64,000 bases of DNA from Centropus unirufus. Lineage: Eukaryota > Chordata > Aves > Cuculiformes > Centropidae. The notes beneath the pieces were generated by a model. It ran no database searches. It saw only the letters and a list, made by a program, of their open reading frames with translations, and was not told the DNA's origin. Positions 36,263 through 47,548 of the stretch are shown one piece after another. The position numbers were made by a program, and so were the translations under genes. Location of the stretch: assembly GCA_013397695.1 (NCBI GenBank), contig VYZI01000133.1, forward strand, positions 1,509,684 through 1,573,683, written 5' to 3'. The stretch's first letter is position 1; every line of letters starts with the position of its first letter.

Positions 36263-36375
36263 AAGCAGGGACTGGAGACAGGCAGCCCAGCCTCTGAGGG
36301 ATGCTCAATAGTTCCCAGCTGGGCCGGACAGGAACAGTCACACACAAGCAACAATTTATACAAGTACCATTAGTA

Positions 36376-36566
36376 NNNNNNNNNNNNNNNNNNNNNNNNN
36401 NNNNNNNNNNNNNNNNNNNNNNNNNNNNNNNNNNNNNNNNNNNNNNNNNNNNNNNNNNNNNNNNNNNNNNNNNNNNNNNNNNNNNNNNNNNNNNNNNNNN
36501 NNNNNNNNNNNNNNNNNNNNNNNNNNNNNNNNNNNNNNNNNNNNNNNNNNNNNNNNNNNNNNNNNN
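36376..36566. other. Assembly gap (191 N)
   Basis: This is a run of undetermined bases. The open frames that cross it are meaningless. A slightly GC-richer stretch just left of it (36265-36360) is not explained by any repeat I recognise. Confidence 0.99.
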
Positions 36567-38037
36567 AGGTAACATATGTGGATTTTGTAGAAATATTTGA
36601 ATTAATGGTGATTTTGAAGTTTCTCATATTTATTACAATAATTAAATGAAAATTTTCTCTCCAGAGAACACTAGTAATGCCGTGTTTTAATGTTAATAAT
36701 TGCTGTGCTGTCTGTTCCAGAAACCAAATGATAGGGTCACAGTGAGATGCAAGCTGAATCTACCATCAAAATCTAAATTACTTGCAAAAAATAATTATAT
36801 AAAGTACAATTTATATTATTTGGCATTTGTAAATGTAGGCACAGATAATTCAAAACTTTCTCTTAACAGTTATCACCTGTTCCTCACTCCACATCTTAAT
36901 GTCTGAAGGCTGGTCCCTGTTAACCACCTGCACTCAAGCTCTGCAAACCTCATTTATTGCAATTACCCTTAAAATTCTTGGTGTAAGGACTACACTTCTA
37001 TCTCTAACTGGAGTTAAAAGAAGGATGGAAGTTTGCTCAGTGACTGGAAAACAGCTTAATTTAGAAGATTCAGTATGTTTATGTCACTATCAAGTTCAAT
37101 AGCTGTTAGGCATAAGATTTCATGAAACAGAGCATAGATATCAAATTAAATCTTATCTTTGATCATTTTCCAAACCTTCTCCATTTGACTTGCCTGTTGT
37201 TTTTCCAGTGCTTTAATATAATTGTGAACATGTCAGATCAATTCTCTGTTCACATTTGGAATTACGATCTCGGTAAAGTTGTATTTGAACTGATATAAAT
37301 AGAGAGAATGCCCATGATTAGTTTCCACCATCACTGTTCAGATCATTCCTGTTTCCACTGGGGACATAGTTAATTTCCATATGCCCTCAGTTCTGTGTAA
37401 ATTTTTTGCCATTATCTTGTAGAGGAGATCCACATAAGTTTTATAAAAAACTATACTGTAAATTGCTTTTATCCATTATTCATTCAGATTAGACACTGAA
37501 ATATTCCTTTTCTCCCCCAATATGTAACTGCTTATTAGAAACTTCCTTAGAAAAATTGCAAATAACACACATAAAAAAAGAAGTGAAGAAATTAAAAGCT
37601 TTGTTCTGAAGTCCGTAGAGTTAAATTCTCTGAATTCAATATAGTATACTGTACTCTACTACAGTGTATGTAACTAGTGGTAACTAGTGACATTGCACCA
37701 AGATTTATTTCCTGTTTAATTTGTTTCCATTATAGTTTATTTAGGCCAACTTTTCTCACAAGTTCTAATCTGTTACATTTTGACCTTCATTTTCATTCTT
37801 CACCATCCAAAGTCACAATTCTAGCACATATAAATATTTATGACATCCTGTTCTTCAAGAGACTATATACTTTTGAAGATAAATCAATTGAATTAATTTA
37901 GATGGTTATGACCTTTCAATTATTAAAAAGGAATGAGAGATTCTGCACAGGAGGGCGTGCCTTATATAGAGTACTGTATTTTAAAAATATTCAGCAGAAA
38001 ACTTGCATTGATATGTCTTAGTTTGTGTTCATGGATG
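36567..38037. other. Unannotated DNA
   Basis: No gene can be supported. A pyrimidine tract ending CTGTTCCAG at 36720 resembles a 3' splice site, and the frame after it is open to 36906, but no donor is evident and the peptide is not recognised. Confidence 0.4.
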
Positions 38038-38106
38038 AATATACATGTGCACACATAGATATGTACATATATATGTGTAGATGTATGTATGTATGTGTAC
38101 ATATGA
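38038..38106 (+). repeat. Degenerate TA/TG/GTAT microsatellite
   Basis: An imperfect run of alternating purine-pyrimidine units (ATATGTACATATATATGTGT, then three GTAT units). It is low complexity with no coding content. Confidence 0.85.
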
Positions 38107-38169
38107 AAAATTATTAAAAACCTGTGTAATAACTAACAGTATTTGCTAATCAAGGTAATATAGATGATC

Positions 38170-38192
38170 ATAGATGATCAAAGTTCATCTAT
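38170..38192 (+). repeat. 8-bp perfect hairpin next to a 10-bp tandem duplication
   Basis: ATAGATGA (38170-38177) pairs with TCATCTAT (38185-38192) around a 7-base loop. The left arm sits in two copies of TAGATGATCA (38161-38180). The right arm motif TTCATCTAT recurs at about 38198-38206. Confidence 0.8.
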
Positions 38193-39773
38193 GTTAGTTC
38201 ATCTATATTCATCTTGTGTTAGATGTTTTTGAGAATTTAACCACTATTATAGCTCTGGGATGCCTGTATATATTAATGGAGTGAGGTCTCCTTCTCTGGA
38301 ATCTAATATATGTTGCAGATGCCTTAGAAGGTGATGAGAAAGCCATCTTTCTTGAAGAATACCCGATGCATTCATTTAAACATACCCTTTCAGAGTTACA
38401 CCTGTGGCAAGATTGCTTACTTTTTATCAATTCAGTCCTTTCAGGAGCAAAACATCAGGAAAGAAAAGAACAGAGGGTTGGTTAAGGATTATATTAACCA
38501 CAAGAAAGTCAAGAATAAGGCCATGTAGTTTGGATAGCTAATATGTTTTATAAGATAAATTAATTGATTAAAAGATACTACATTCCCTCCTAAATATCTT
38601 CCCTTGTCTGTATTTGCAGACTTTACTGTTAGAATGACACCAGTAGCATGAAAGGGTCCATCACTGTAGGCTAATTCTGTGAAAATAATTTTAGAATTGA
38701 CTAAGTTCAGAAACATCCCATGTCCCAACACATTCATGTTGCCTTGCTTCCAGCTGCTCTATTTGGATCAAAGAGAAGTAATTTGGAGTGACAGTTACAC
38801 ATAACAGAGTCTTAAAATCAAGAGATTATTTTTGAATCGTTTTTCCACTCAGAACACTGCTAAAAACACCTGCTGTCAGATGGAAAATGTTGTCAATTAC
38901 TTCTGCCAAACTCTCTTCCAGGGTCCATGAGGTGCCTTTCCCACTGCTCTGCAGTCAAGACATATTTCGCTTTGCTTCTGTCTTGCCCTGACAACCATGT
39001 CAGATCTGCTTGTTTTATTCCAATTTGTTTTCAGTATTTTTCACTTCCTATTAAGCAAAAAATAGGTGAATGTTTTCCATCTTCGGTTCCAATTGTCCAT
39101 ATTTCATTATTGATGGTCTTCTTTATTTAATGAAGAAAATGGGAAAAACGAGTCAAGTCCTTAGTTCGGAACTTGATTGCGTGTGTCTTGGAGGTATGGT
39201 TATTTATTAGAAGTTATACTCTTCCTAGGGAACAACTTTGGAGATCTGTCAAGTACACTGTACTAGTCCTTTATGAGTGTAGAGTTAGGTGAAAAATGGA
39301 TTGGGCAACAAAAGGGATTAATAGGATTTAGAAACATTCCAATGTTAAAATTTCTTGCAGGAAAAGTAATTAATTGATATGTAATTTTGTAGTAAACTGA
39401 TACTGATAGCTGAATCATCTCATGCTATCAAAGCAAACCCTAAACAGCTTATTTTGACAGTTCACCATTTTAAATTTTGTTGAAATAAATAAACTCATGC
39501 TTTTCATATAGATGGTGGCAGTTTGTTTCTAAGGTGTTAGTTTTAATGTGGTTTTGTCCAGTTCCAGAACATGCCGGTAACCTTAAATTATTAGATCTAC
39601 TTTCTGGGTAAAGTTTGGCTGGCAGTCCTGGCTTTCAGCCCAATTTCCTAAGCATGTATGTTTAAGCAGTATCAGATATGTTAAACTGTTCCACACAGAT
39701 CAGTTGTCTAGACTTATAAAACACTTTTAAATCAGCAGAGCAAGCTTATTGTTTCCTAAGGACTCTGATTCTG
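38193..39773. other. Unannotated AT-rich DNA
   Basis: I see no gene or classified repeat. Confidence 0.45.
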
Positions 39774-39804
39774 TTCTATTCTATTCTATTCTATTCTATT
39801 CTAT
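39774..39804 (+). repeat. (TTCTA)n microsatellite
   Basis: Six TTCTA units in a row. The unit resembles the CR1 tail motif, but no CR1 body adjoins it, so a simple repeat is the safer reading. Confidence 0.93.
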
Positions 39805-40634
39805 GCCTGACTAACAAGTTTGCTGACACAAATTGTTCCTTAAAATCGTTTCATCAAAGGCTGGAGAAAAGTGATAGACATTTGGAAATGTTTCTATTTC
39901 CACGCTATAGGTATTTTGTTCATCATGTTTTCCAGCAATGTTATTAAAGGAGAAAAGATTTCAGCAAATTTAATAAATTTAAATTAATTTCTGAATGTTA
40001 TTTCTTTATAAAGATAGTATTAAACTTTCAAAATATATTAATGATAATTTGTGCTTTGAGTAACCAAGGTTTGTAGAAGCCCAGGTGAATGTAAGCTAAA
40101 TACCTGCTGAGTGTTTTAGTTTTCCAGTGTGCCAAGGTTTTGCTGTGATCGTATACAATTCAGATCTTGGTTGTTGGTGTTCTAGATAGCTCTGTTTTAC
40201 TTAAAGGAAAATTCCAGTCAGGCTAAATCCTTCAACAGCTTTCCAGTAATTCTAATGTTATTGGTCTTAATTTGTCCACAGAGAAAAGAAAGGAAACAAA
40301 GATCAAGGATATCCTATCTCAGTCATGAATTTTTGAATTTTACTGCTTCTCATTCACAAGCCTTACTGTAATTTATAACCCTGCGGATGTGGGGATCCAG
40401 ATACAACACAAAGAAGAATATGCAAGCAGGGCACAGTAATATTAGTGATGGTGTGTCTGAAATGAAGTTTGTACCATAGGCTTTGAAGGTTAAGATAACT
40501 ACTCTGAAAAAAGTTTGAAGGTCAGATAGCATTCAGGAACTTGTGGTAATCCCTAGGAGCGGATGTATGAGGGATGACACAGCTTATAATCTTCATTAGC
40601 AATCAGAATGATGTTATAGAAGCTTTTCTCGGCA
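39805..40634. other. Unannotated DNA
   Basis: I recognise nothing upstream of the CR1 fragment. Confidence 0.45.
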
Positions 40635-41005
40635 AATCCTCATAGAACTCCAGGGTGAGGGATCATTTGATGAGCTGGTGTTAGAGGCTGACATTCAGAA
40701 GGACACTGATAGGCTGGAGAAAGGGACTAACAGAAACCACATGAAATTCAATAAATGTATATGCGAAGCCCAGCCCCTCAAGTATCATAAGCCCATGAAA
40801 CAGGAGAAAGTTGGGGCAATAGAGCAGAAAGTACTTTTACAGGGAAGGATCTGGAAGTTCTGAGTGTTTATCAGCCTCTTGTCCTTGCAGCAATAAAGGC
40901 CAATAGTGTACATGGTTGCAATGCGAGGAGTAGGCAGCACATCCAACTTCCTTTCAGAAGTGCACAGTAAAAGAGGCCACAGGTATAGGTTGCAATGAGG
41001 GGAAT
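40635..41005 (+). mobile_element. CR1 RT C-terminal fragment
   Basis: Plus-strand codons give EADIQKDTDRLEKGTN then RNHMKFNKCICEAQPL (40684-40776), the CR1 RT block that follows the polymerase core. Farther on, LQQ.RPIVYMVAMRGVG-like frames at about 40888-40935 align with the AAKKANSVLGC-type block near the RT C-terminus. Frameshifts separate the two. No 3' region follows, so the copy is truncated at both ends. Confidence 0.75.
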
Positions 41006-43699
41006 AATTACATATAAGTAAGACATTCTTCACGTAGAGATTGTTTGCTGAAACTGTTTACGTGTCTTGAATATCTGACACTGAAAAATTTGATCAAACT
41101 TCAAATTTTATCCTAGTTTAGTATAAATAGAATCATCAGATGACCTCCAAAGTTATCTTCTGATCATAAATATTCTATGTTTCTTTGAGGAATGTTATTT
41201 TTACCATTATCTATTTATGATTACTGAGTGATGATTCCTAAAGGTACAAGGAAAAGTTCATAAAATAAACAATAACTTCCTGTAGTATAGAGAAGGCCAA
41301 GGAATTAATCTTGTAGACCTAAATGGGGGTCTTTTAATATATGTTAACCTACTGCAATCTTGAAGTGATTCTGAGATTTTTATCGGCTCTTGGCATCTGG
41401 CTTTGAAAGGGACTTAATGTTTTTAAGCTCTTTTGCATTCCACATTCCATAGAGGATAATAATCTCATCCTGCAAGTAAAGGTAGATGTCATTATGATAG
41501 AACTGTGATTTCCTTTTTAAAATAGTAAAAAAAAATAATAATTTTTTCACCATCTGAGCCAATATTCTCACTAAAAACATGTGGTGAAGCAGTTAGATTC
41601 CATATCGAAATGGGTAAATAATATCAGTGAACTAAGGGCAACCATACAAAATAATTCCAGTGTTTTCTAATTTTTTCTGATTTTTAACCACTTATATTTT
41701 TATTGTGTTTTTCTATTGCATAAATGTGAAAGACAAATGTGGTTTATATAGATAAATGAAGAGAAGGAAAGCAAAAAGGAAGGAGTGAGCAACAGTGCTA
41801 CTATTTTGTTTTTTCTCGAAAATGATTGCATGAGCAATACCACCTTCTTATATAACCTTGTGCAGCAGCTTAAAGGAAACAAGGTATTATCTAATAGTCA
41901 TACAATTCATAGGTTTGGAAAAATATTTACTGCAGCCTTGGCAACTCAGACATGCTCTAATCTAGGTTGCTGCTAGCAGCAGAATGAACCTTCAGAACTT
42001 ATGGCTTTGCCAACCAATATGAAAATATCTAAATAAATAAAATCCAATTCCAATTGTACCCTTCAGTTCACAAATGCATTTTCTCTCCTTGTAAGCCTGT
42101 CAATGGGACTTATTGGGTGGAACAATTTATCTGAACTGAAAGCAAACTTACCTGCTAGTTGAAACCAACATTTCTTTCCCAATCTATTTATCCAAATTAA
42201 ACTCTGCCTGTGTGACTGCCGTGTCAAGCTGATAACTGTACACTGATGCATACTACACAGTTTTAAATAAATGTGTCATTGTTCAGTATCTGCTTTTGGG
42301 AGTTGTATCAGCACTTCTGTTGACTTTTCAGCTGATTAATTTCAGATTTTGTAGGAGCTTTTCATTCTTAGTGACTCTTCCTTAGCTGGGAGCATTCTAC
42401 GGTATAGTCTAAGGTCTTAAATATGATTAGCGTCCTCTGGTCTTTATAGGGTTGCATCCAGACACATTTCTGCATCTGGATTTGTAAGAATGAGAATCTG
42501 CAAGCATGGACATTAACAGAAGGTCAAAGATGATCAAGGGACAGAAATAAATTCCATCTGCTTTTTCCATCTATGAGAACTTTATGAATTATATGTTTAG
42601 GTGTTAAAGGGTATAAAGATCACTTCTCAAAAATATTTTGGGAGTATATTTCCCCAAATGGACCTTTACCTACTTCATTCTACCTTCATGTGGTCCAGCT
42701 GGAGGACCAATGGGCCACCTTGCATATAACAGCTATTAAAATTATCATACATTTTCTTATTTCCATTTTCTTTTGTGAACATCAGTCTTTAGCTATCATG
42801 TCTCACAAATTCTCTGTAACAAGAAAGTTTCTTTAAAGAAGTGTGTACAGGCTCTCATAATCACAATAAATACTGTTGGATAATAAGGGAAGAGGCATTT
42901 AAAGACTACACAGACTAAATTTCAAGAACATCAGGAAATTTTATTTCCCTTTAAAAACCCAATCTTCCCATAGCTCTAAAGAAAGGTAGAGTTCTCATTT
43001 CCCTGGATTTTGGGAAAAGTGAAGAATGCTTCATATATTCAGACATACAGCAGACCAGGTCTCAAATTAGTCTAAGAAACTAATGAAAAATCTATTTGAG
43101 ATACACAGGTGAATATTTACTTCCAATTGGTTATTTTTCATATGCTAAGAGTGAGAAAGAACTAAACCACCGCAACCTGTCCCAGCTGACATGTGGAAGT
43201 GAACCTTGCAACTCACAGATGTAAATAGGTATGTTTATTACAGTGCTGGGTGTAAGGAGATTGCTCAACCTAATTGCACACTGAGGGGTAACACGAGCAC
43301 ATATTTATTGTACTACAGTATACATATGTATGGTTTAACACACATATGCATACATTTTCCAAGGAATGGGTTGGATTATTAAAATTAGTTCCAGGAACTC
43401 ATTATCATAGGTCTTCTCCTCCTGGTGCTTGCACATTCTCTCGTTGTAGTGGTCGATGGGAGTCTCCCCTAAGTTGAACTTTTCAACACAGGATCAGCAC
43501 ATGCCCAGTTTCCCTCTGCCTATGTGACTTTAGGCAGCTACACTTTTTCCCCTCTTCAAGGCTAGCTTTTCTTCTTTTTCTAATGTTTATTAGCACATTC
43601 CTTCCATAAGGTCTGCTGTAAATCACTTAAAGGGATCATACATATTACACATACTTTCCTTCAAGCTCTGTTATTAATCATTTAAAAAAATCTGATTAT
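41006..43699. other. Unannotated AT-rich DNA
   Basis: No gene or classified repeat is seen. The paired open frames at 41700-41976 on both strands have no family resemblance. Confidence 0.45.
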
Positions 43700-44545
43700 T
43701 CTCATCACTGCCTACCCCCGATCTACACACTGGAAGAAGGAGGGTCTTTTGGTATCTGCTTGGCAAACAGGAGACTGAAAAATTCCGAGGGTAAATACAA
43801 ATGCAGTATTTATTTTGGACACAGCCAAATCAACAAAATACTCGAGGGCGCTCCAAGTTGCAACTGCTCAAAGTCGCAAAACAAAGATTCCAGTCTGGCC
43901 AGAACACAATCTGATACCCTGAGCACAGATAAGGTAACTAAACAAACTGCAACAACTCAGATTCGATCTGATACACCATAGTGCTGAGGGAATACAAAAG
44001 AAGGTACAGTAAGACAAGTAAGAAAGAGAAACAAAAATAAAAAAAGGGGGGGGGAGAGAGGAGGAAAAAAGGCACCACTCAATGAGGCATGGCAGTTCTT
44101 CTGGAAAACGTGGTCCATCCAGTAGCATGTCCGGGAACTATTCTTCAAGTACACATGTTCCAGTAATTCTTCCACAGCGCTTTTCCAGGCTGGTTCTATT
44201 GGGGTGAGGAGAATGCACACCTTGCCTTCTTGGCAAGTTTTATTTATCAGGCAAGTCGTGTCCCATTAAAACATGAGGGTTGGTCTTGCTGTGCATGCAC
44301 AGAAGCTCCTTCAGGAAAGTCCCTGACTTGACTCTGGGGTCTCCAGACAGTCAGGTTGGGGGGCAGTGAGGAAGAAATGCCTGCTGCTGCATCTTGTTCC
44401 CCACTCCACAGCAGCGGCTTGCCCAGGACATGGGCCTCTCTGAAAGTTAACCTGGGGGAATGCTTACTCCAACACCTCTGTCTATCATTGTTAGCCAGGA
44501 GCCACAGAAAAGCCCCTCAGGAGCATGCAGCCCTGCACTCAGACA
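43700..44545. mobile_element. Possible LTR-derived patch with local CpGs
   Basis: Unlike its flanks, this patch has several CpGs (CTCGAGGGCGCTCC, AAGTCGCAAAAC, GATTCGATCTG) and a higher GC content. It contains an A/G-rich tract with a run of eight or nine G at about 44046-44055. The minus strand has AATAAATAC near 43815, a possible polyadenylation signal. Such patches in bird DNA are often young LTR insertions, but I cannot match a family, find paired LTRs or see target-site duplications. The short frames within it (43760-43981, 43868-44128, 44356-44553) show no recognisable protein. Confidence 0.25.
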
Positions 44546-46876
44546 AAATATAAAACACAAAACAAGTAAAGAAGTCAGTTTTTAGAATTATGCTTTAAAA
44601 TTTTGTTTAGTACTTCAAATTTTGACTTGTAATAGCATGAACTAATATACCCAGTTTGCATATTTTTCATTTATTCTTAAGCTGAATGTTTGAGAGATAC
44701 CTGCTGAGGAGGAAAAATGGTAAAGATTATAGTCAGGAAGTGTATCATCTGAAGTGTTAAGAAAATATCAGATTAAGAGATGTTTCTCATTCGATAGGCC
44801 ACTAGTGGCAACTTCTTAAATACGATAATGAAGCCCTACAGCATCATTTCAGGTTACCTTTCTTTTAAGATGAGATTAGAAACTGAAGAATACTGATTAG
44901 TTTTTAGAGGTTTTTTTCTGTGTAAAAGAGAGAACTGAAAATAATGACTGAATTGATTTTTTTCATACTAAAAAATAATAAAGCCCAAAGTACCTACATT
45001 GGTAAATGAATTTTATGGTTATAGCTGACAGCAGTGAAAGTATATATCTATAATATAAAAACTATATAAAGTACTGGATAACACTTGACAAGTGGACAAT
45101 GCATGTATACATTACCTAAATTCAAATATGTGAAAAAACTCTCTCGCTTCATACAACTGTTAGTGAATGGGCTGTTAATCCCCTTGTGATGTATCCTTCT
45201 CAGCGATCATCTGATAAACAAGTAGCTTGCTCTATGTGAATAGGAAAAATATAAAAAAAAAAGAGAAAAATACCAACAACTGCAGCAGCGATAAGTTCTA
45301 GTTACTCTACAAAGACAAATCTCACCTTTTAATAATTCTGAGAGAAGTTGTCACTTTAAAACACTAAATGCAATTTTTGCATAGAGAAAGCTGTTAATAA
45401 CTTCTCTGACAATATACACTGTCTCCATTACAACTTCTACTTCCTATTCTAAGACAACATTTGTCTCTTACCTGCATAGAATTAGGCTTTGATTGTGGGA
45501 AAGCAACTTAGAGAACAGAACTCTTGCAGACCTCTATAAAATGTTCCTGTGCTTGTTTTGAAAGTATTTTGGACACTTCAGGAACTAGCAGATAAATACT
45601 ACTGAGAAAATAAACTTGAATATGTTTTTTAAAATTGGCTATGTCGATTAAGTAAAACTTTAGCTAAAAAATAGCTTTACACAAATTTGAATCTGTGCTA
45701 ATAACCTTGCAGTTCAGAACAGGAGACATTTCAAAATGTAATTTGATAAAAAGAACATATACATGCAAACAATATTTTAATATCTGTGTTTTCATCTTTT
45801 CTCTGAAACTTCAAGATGAAGACATTTGTAGAAATTTGTGAAAGTCTGAACAACTTATGGTATGTTTTCATTCTGAGTATTGTGAGTTTAAGAGTGTTCT
45901 TAGACTCAAAAAACCATCATCAAAGAACATTTGAAGGAGCACAGGTAAAATTTTATTATAAACAAAGAATCCTACTGGCTTCCCAGAAGCTGGCTTTTTA
46001 TCCTGTGATTCCTCCCTTGTAAGCCATACCTGGGGGGCAAAAAACCCCACCACTAAACAAACAAAAAACCCAGCTCATTTGGTTGTATGGAACAAAGTAG
46101 ATTTCTGTGCTGCACAGTGTGAACACACCTGCTGAGCCACCATCTGCACAGTCTCTTTCTCTATCTAGGTCTAATCTAGTTTCGTGGCAGACAGTTTTCT
46201 CCAGCCACAGTGTAGCTGAAGGATTTGTTTTTTCTCACAGAACTGGAGAAGCTAGCAAGGCCATGAAACTGTAAAGTGGAGTATTTAATCTGTCAAGTAA
46301 ATTATTTAATTTCATTAGCTGAGAGAGTATAAAAGATGCAATTAAATTCCTTGTACACAATGTTCTTGTTAGGCACTCCCTACTTTGAGGTTTCAAAATA
46401 TGTGTGTGGTGGCCTTTGTGTTTGTTTGGAGAACATTTTGTCAGACAGCCATTCCTTGTCTGTCTTTTGATCATATATGAAAGCCAGTTTCATTCCGTGG
46501 TTTCAGCATGAGGAACCTACTCCAGGTGCAGAATATCTTTAGAATTTTGGACTTATCTCCTACCTATATTCCCTGAATTTGAAAGTGATGACATTTCTCA
46601 TACAATGTTTTATTGTAAAAACCTTCACTTTACCCAAAAGTTGCTGAAGGTAATGAGAATATTTTTATATATTTCATTGGAATTGTACTGTTTCCTAGAG
46701 AAGCAGTTGTTCGTATGTGTACAATTGGGGTCTCCCTGTCATTGACTTCTCTTTCTTGATATCACTTCTAGCTTGGGTGTATCACTCCTTGCTCTCTCTT
46801 TCAATTGGCCCTCCACTCTTGGCTACTCCTTCCTCATTTCATTCCTACCTTTCTGTAGCTAAGTTACTACACAGCT
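44546..46876. other. Unannotated AT-rich DNA
   Basis: No gene is recognised. An A/C-rich low-complexity run lies at about 46038-46072. Confidence 0.45.
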
Positions 46877-46955
46877 ATATCATATACATATGTACATATA
46901 TATGTATATATACATATATACATATCATATGATATATACATATCATATATATACA
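46877..46955 (+). repeat. (TATACA/TATGTA)n palindromic AT microsatellite
   Basis: A run of alternating TA, CATA and TGTA units, largely self-complementary (ATATATGTATATATACATAT), able to form cruciforms. It is low complexity. Confidence 0.92.
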
Positions 46956-47490
46956 GCTACAGCTTTTTTTTTCTAATTATGAGTTGAAATTTTTCCTCCT
47001 GTTGTTTTTGAATTAGGTTTTCTTGTGGAATTCATTCACATAAACACTACAATAATAGCAGCAAAATGCATTCAACTGACTATGTCTCTGAATTTTCCTG
47101 GTTTAATGGGAAAGGGCTGAATACACACTATTGCAGAACATTTTAACATCCAGCTCTACAATAAACATAGGGAAATACTAATTCTAAATATTATTTTAGT
47201 AGGATTGTGAGATATAACCTGGTAAACCATGTAAAAGCTTACTGTCACTGTCTTACTAGGCTTGAAATAATTATTAACCTTCATTTTTCGTAACTAGAAT
47301 ATTATGAAAAGGCATGGAAGTCGTCTTAGTGTTAACAATTCCACTTCTGCAGGGTGTGGCAATGAATCAGTCTACACAGCAAGTTTCTGAACAAGGTCTC
47401 AAAATTTGTTATCCTGCAGGTGATCAAAAGCTCTGTGCCTGCAAGGAAAAAGAAGCAGACCTATGCTTGAACCGCAACAAAAATATTTTA
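46956..47490. other. Unannotated DNA
   Basis: I recognise nothing. The frame at 47314-47529 runs into the tandem repeat and is chance. Confidence 0.45.
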
Positions 47491-47548
47491 GTAGCTTTTA
47501 TTTTTATAAGTAGCTTTTTATTTTCATAAGTAGCTTTTCTTTTCATAA
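47491..47548 (+). repeat. Three-copy ~19-20-bp tandem repeat
   Basis: Three head-to-tail units beginning GTAGCTTTT and ending CATAA or TATAA lie at 47491-47509, 47510-47529 and 47530-47548. They differ by one indel and a few substitutions, so this is a small local duplication. Confidence 0.9.

Noticed and set aside
36063..36627. Long frames running through the N gap
   Set aside because: They are made of undetermined bases.
36700..36906. Open frame after a splice-acceptor-like CTGTTCCAG, with Ig-like text (TVRCKLNL)
   Set aside because: No donor with the right phase, no recognisable domain beyond a few residues, and the frame soon becomes AT-driven.
39774..39804. (TTCTA)n as a CR1 tail
   Set aside because: No CR1 3' region precedes or follows it.
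47491..47548. CRISPR-like direct repeats
   Set aside because: The units are contiguous with no spacers and the DNA is vertebrate. This is a simple tandem duplication.
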